Shown here: positions 60,431-64,000 of the stretch, piece after piece | Layout: every line of letters begins with the position of its first letter | Numbering within the stretch: the stretch's first letter is position 1 | Assembly: GCF_932526225.1 (NCBI RefSeq) | Contig: NC_064036.1 | Span: forward strand, 11,277,181-11,341,180 | Source: Nematostella vectensis | Lineage: Eukaryota; Cnidaria; Anthozoa; Actiniaria; Edwardsiidae | Direction: 5' to 3' | DNA length: 64,000 nucleotides | Made by a program: the position numbers and the translations under genes | The notes under the pieces: generated by a model | What the model was told of the DNA's origin: nothing | The model's database searches: none | What the model saw: only the letters and a program-made list of their open reading frames with translations

Positions 60431-60717
60431 GATGGCTGCCTGCAAACTCTGACCATATAAAAAAACGACCCATTTTAAACCTCTGTTTAAAAAAGAGATT
60501 GCCAATGCGAGATGGCGAATAGCGACTGGCATACAACTATCATTAATTAAAGGTCATTGTTGTATGGCTCTGACATTGGTGGGATTTATTCAACAACCTC
60601 TTATTACAAATAACGTTTAACGTCCTCTCTCATCTTAAACATCCAGGCGATATAAAAAGAAAACTCAGCCCGCATTTTTGGATACTGCAATTTTTGTCAC
60701 AAGAGTTCCATTTTTTT

Positions 60718-61345
60718 ACTGTCGAATCCGTTGTATCGCGACCCGCGTTTTCAAAACACGATTTGTTTTGTTTTCTGTTCCGTCAGTAAAACCATTCTGA
60801 GCCAATCAAAGTCTCGCTTAGTGCACTTCCCTGGCTATCCTCTGGATAAAAGCTGGGCAACTGCACTAGGCGAGAGATGGCAAGAATCTGATTGGCTTAT
60901 AATAATTTGACTTGCGGAACAGAAAATCCCAAAAGACAAAAACAAATAGATGTTTTGAAGATGCGGCATCGCGATACAACGGATTCGATAGTAAACAGGA
61001 GAGAAGCGCAAGCACGAAATTTTTCTCGCCGTGTGCGGCGGACTTTAGGCATACGTCCCTATAACTCGCTTTGTGCACTTCCCTGGCTATCCTCTGGACG
61101 AAAACCAAACAGTGTCGCGACAGAAAGCCGGGCAACTGCACTAGGCGAGAGATGGCAAGAATCTGATTGGCTTATAATAATTTGACTGGCGGAACAGAAA
61201 ATCCCAAAAGACAAAAACAAATAGATGTTTTGAAGATGCGGCATCGTGATACAACGGATTCGATAGTAAACAGGAGAGAAGCGCAAGCACGAAATTTTTC
61301 TCGCCGTGTGCGGCGGACTTTAGGGATACGTCCCTATATTAGCAA
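60718..61345. repeat. Composite inverted and direct repeat between two convergent genes
   Basis: 60813-61060 and 61065-61340 are near-identical direct copies (shared GTGCACTTCCCTGGCTATCC, AACTGCACTAGGCGAGAGAT, GATACAACGGATTCGATAGT); the second has about 23 extra bases near 61100. In addition 60718-60812 is an inverted version of the 60880-61003 segment (TCGAATCCGTTGTATCGCGA against its complement). It occupies most of the 1.1 kb between the stop codons of the two small membrane genes, and could form long hairpins in read-through transcripts. Confidence 0.9.
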
Positions 61346-61366
61346 AACACAGAAAATTCGTTTGTA

Positions 61367-62005
61367 CTAAATATGCGCCATCTTGACCTTGTCCCCCTTC
61401 TTTTGTGTTTGCAATTCTTCAGCAGCTTTCTTTTCTTTCTGCTTGCTTGCTCTGTCCATGTTTTTAAGCGCCACGAGGAAGATAAAAAGCCAGAGAGTCA
61501 ACACAAGTATGACGATAACAGTGGCGGTTGTGCTATACACGAACTCACGGCGGAAGCGCTCTGCAACAGGAACAATCTTTTTAGTTGATAGGTAAATGGA
61601 AGTTTGCTCGAGCGAGGGCCTGAGATTTCATAATTTTTGGGAGAAATCAGCCACTCCCCCCGTGAAAGATAAAATGGTCCAACTGTTATTATCAGCTGCG
61701 TAGCAATAGGTATTTAACGGGGTAACTCAGGTAGTCTTGTCCCCGTTAGTCGGTCTATTTCTGTATGTCCTGGTCACCCATCCTTTTGGGACATCTAGTA
61801 CCATAAGCACATAAACACTGCTTCCTTGTGAATCAATAAATGTGCCTTCATGGTGACGTCCTCGTCGTCATTATCGGTCTCGTCCCAGAGCCCTGGGAAC
61901 GAGATATGTCCATAACAAGCAGATAAGGGACTTACCAAGATCGACGCATGCGTGGATACTGCTGTTGCACCAACTGACCGCGGATGAGCTATTCCCACTC
62001 AGCAT
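61367..62005 (-). CDS. Predicted small single-pass membrane protein (87 aa), two exons; convergent paralogue of the 58.9-60.3 kb gene
   Basis: Exon 1 62005-61936 (70 nt; ATG with A at -3; encodes MLSGNSSSAVSWCNSS then IHACVDL, two NSS sequons and two Cys), donor CTTG/GTAAGT. Exon 2 61560-61367 (194 nt, phase 1, acceptor TTCCTGTTGCAG): ERFRREFVYSTTATV, a transmembrane helix (IVILVLTLWLFIFLV), then ALKNMDRASKQKEKKAAEE, a Lys-rich tail ending KVKMAHI. The terminal exon matches that of the plus-strand gene in length (194 nt), phase, helix position and the FLVxLKNMD membrane-exit motif, but the DNA is otherwise diverged. Exon 2 lacks an early Met, so simple ORF scans miss it. Exon 2 is the firm part; exon 1 is inferred from its Met, donor, phase and matching architecture. 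Confidence 0.62.
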
Positions 62006-62112
62006 ATTGATGTATTAGGTGTCCTATCAGAGCAATACAATGATAACGTTCGTGCCGATGGAGGTAGAGCCGGTGGGAGGCATGGTGGATCCAGGGAGGG
62101 AGAGGTCAGAAT

Positions 62113-62324
<212 letters not shown>

Positions 62325-62479
62325 CCGCATTATCATTGTTATTATTAAGATTATTATCATTATGGCACGACATTTTTTTTTTTGATTTTCCAATTTTCCT
62401 TTTTTTTCCCACCTGATCCACCCACCCTATTTCGAATTTCTCTTAATTTTACAAGATCTCTTAGGGGGTTTGCGCAGGG

Positions 62480-62595
62480 TTAAGCCAAGGGTGGCAGCCC
62501 CCCCCCCCCTTTCCAGCAGCCAAAAATACAGTAATTGTATGAGACATTACTTAAAAACAGGGGGAAATGTCTATATGGGTCTTGCCGGGTTGAAC
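62480..62595. mobile_element. Truncated relative of the hAT-type MITE
   Basis: A C-run followed by CAGCCAAAAATACAGTAATTGTATGAGACAT resembles the interior of the element at 53786-53934 (CAGCCACAAATACAGTAAATGTATAAAACAT in pieces). The CAGGGGCG-type termini are not preserved. Confidence 0.5.
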
Positions 62596-62839
62596 AAACG
62601 ACTCATACCACACATTCATAGCTATATCAAATTACAAATAAGCTTATTAAAACAAAAATGAATCGAATAAGAGTGAAGGTAATGTAGTTGTAAGAGCAAC
62701 ATTAACATCGAAAATCCTGGTGGCTTTAGGTGGCTTCTATGTGAGTATATTTCTCTTAAATCAACACAATGTGACTAACAGAAATATATTTGATTAAACC
62801 GGCGATATATACCTTAGATTCCCCTTCTAACATCCACGG

Positions 62840-63032
62840 CTATAAATGTGAGGATTCGACGCACACACTAAAGGCTGCATTCACTAACACAAACCCTAAT
62901 CGACTTGTCCGATCTTCCTGAAGACTATGTAGTCTGTAGTTCGCCATAAGAAACAGGCCAACTGTGAGAATTATCATCACCGACAAGGCGAAATAATAAT
63001 TATTGAATGAATAAACAATTCCGATTGGCTCG
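62840..63032 (-). other. Candidate terminal exon with one transmembrane helix (unassigned)
   Basis: From a GCCTTTGTTAG acceptor the minus strand stays open for 193 nt to a TAG: EPIGIVYSFNNYYFALS, then VMIILTVGLFLMA, then NYRLHSLQEDRTSRLGF. Length and helix position resemble the two 194-nt membrane exons, but the phase is 2, the FLVxLKNMD motif is absent and no matching first exon was found. It could be a third, diverged relative or chance. Confidence 0.25.
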
Positions 63033-63112
63033 CTAACAAAGGCTTTAATTCTTGCGACTCCTTACCCTCGCTAATGTAATGACGCTCCAAATTACAACTC
63101 TTACCTTCTAAA

Positions 63113-63282
63113 AGGATTCCCGTGACGCTGAATGAATAATTGATTGTAAATGTGAGTTTTTCAGGTGACCGCGAATAGCATGGACCCTCCAAAAGTACAC
63201 CTGTCGTACATAGCTGCAAGCTCCCAGGGACGCCCTCTTCGAGAATAACAGTATCTTTCTGCACACTGCCATGTACATCACT
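63113..63282 (-). other. Candidate exon, minus strand, unassigned
   Basis: Open frame reading VQKDTVILEEGVPGSLQL and TGVLLEGPCYS, SPEKLTFTINYSFSVTGILLEG, ended by a good donor (TTAGAAG/GTAAGAG) in phase 1, possibly preceded by GCAG acceptors near 63265-63275. It might be an upstream or alternative exon of the minus-strand membrane gene, whose last exon also begins in phase 1. No family recognised. Confidence 0.2.
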
Positions 63283-64000
63283 CCAGAATTACCGACAAGG
63301 GGTCAAAAGTGCATCCTCTCTTGCCAGGATTCTCTCCCACCCTGTTGCGGTGTTTTTAGTGTGGATTATAACCCTGTCTATACCTTATATATGCTATACT
63401 GGTCGGCTAGAAAAGGTGCAATTCGGTAAGCTTTAGAGAGGAAATGATCGCCATGATTTAAAGGGATACGTGCGAAGCTGAGGTGGGGCACAGTGACGCT
63501 TACACCCCCTTGATCTTTTCCTATTGAAGAATCGCTGCAAAAATCCACAAATTTGTTCCCGTCACACATTTAATGGTACCCCCCTCCACTCTTAGAATTG
63601 CTGGATCCGCCCCTGACATTTTCTTGCAAATCGTTTAAATACAAACAATAACAAATGAATGGTGAATGAAACACTTTTAATATCCCATCGGTAAGCCGCT
63701 ACAAAGTGACTTATCGTGCCTCTGGGCTAAATTACTAACGAGGCAGCCAACTCGACTGCACTAAATGTAAATATCAATATTATTTTAAGGCACAAAGCTA
63801 TTTGCCAGGGAGATTGACTATTTCACTAATATTTTAGATATTTTGAGTTTAAACACCCAACATGCAATTATCTTACCAATACCTTACAAATACCTTATAC
63901 AGTTATATTGTACCTTTGCTTTTCCTAATTTCCTCATACAAAAAACCAATACCCAAATAGCAACATAATTTCACCATAAATATATATATATATATAGATA

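Overview
This window looks like nuclear DNA of an early-branching animal, most likely an anthozoan cnidarian of the sea-anemone type. That is an inference from very intron-rich genes with short AT-rich introns, a full-length talin with about 60 small exons, decayed non-LTR retrotransposons and many small foldback/MITE elements. Nothing in it is bacterial. No database search was possible, so protein identities rest on recognising the families by eye.

Layout. (1) 1-701 is non-coding. (2) 702-11091, minus strand, is a complete WDR70 gene. I reconstructed 23 coding exons whose summed length is 2007 nt (668 codons plus stop), with every junction in frame. (3) 11092-14930 separates WDR70 from the next gene and holds two decayed LINE fragments (minus strand). 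(4) About 14930-48330, plus strand, is a complete talin gene: one non-coding 5' exon and 61 coding exons summing to 7701 nt (2566 codons plus stop), with FERM head, linker, helical-bundle rod, C-terminal actin-binding bundle and dimerisation helix all present. WDR70 and talin are divergent, about 3.9 kb apart. (5) 49732-56948, plus strand, is a seven-exon gene for a signal-peptide protein with two CUB domains, a cysteine-rich double-CC module and a short C-terminal hydrophobic segment. (6) 58918-60257 (plus) and 61367-62005 (minus) are two small two-exon genes lying tail to tail. Each is predicted to make a single-pass membrane protein of about 80-87 residues with N-glycosylation sequons, one transmembrane helix and a Lys-rich tail. 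Both terminal exons are exactly 194 nt, begin in phase 1 and share an FLVxLKNMD motif at the membrane exit. I do not recognise the family. (7) 62006-64000 holds a long (TTTA)n microsatellite, MITE debris and weak minus-strand exon candidates.

The two most unusual things are this convergent pair of unrecognised membrane-protein genes and a recurring pattern in which tandem repeats appear to have been copied from splice junctions. Cases are WDR70 exon 19 donor (about 10 copies), the CUB-gene exon 5 donor (about 5 copies), the acceptor of the small membrane gene (about 20 copies) and the talin exon 40 donor (2 copies, seemingly an early stage). The repeats therefore array decoy or alternative splice sites beside the genuine ones.

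The genes do not form an operon. Talin (integrin-actin linkage) and the CUB/membrane proteins are cell-surface or adhesion related, whereas WDR70 is a nuclear WD40 protein.
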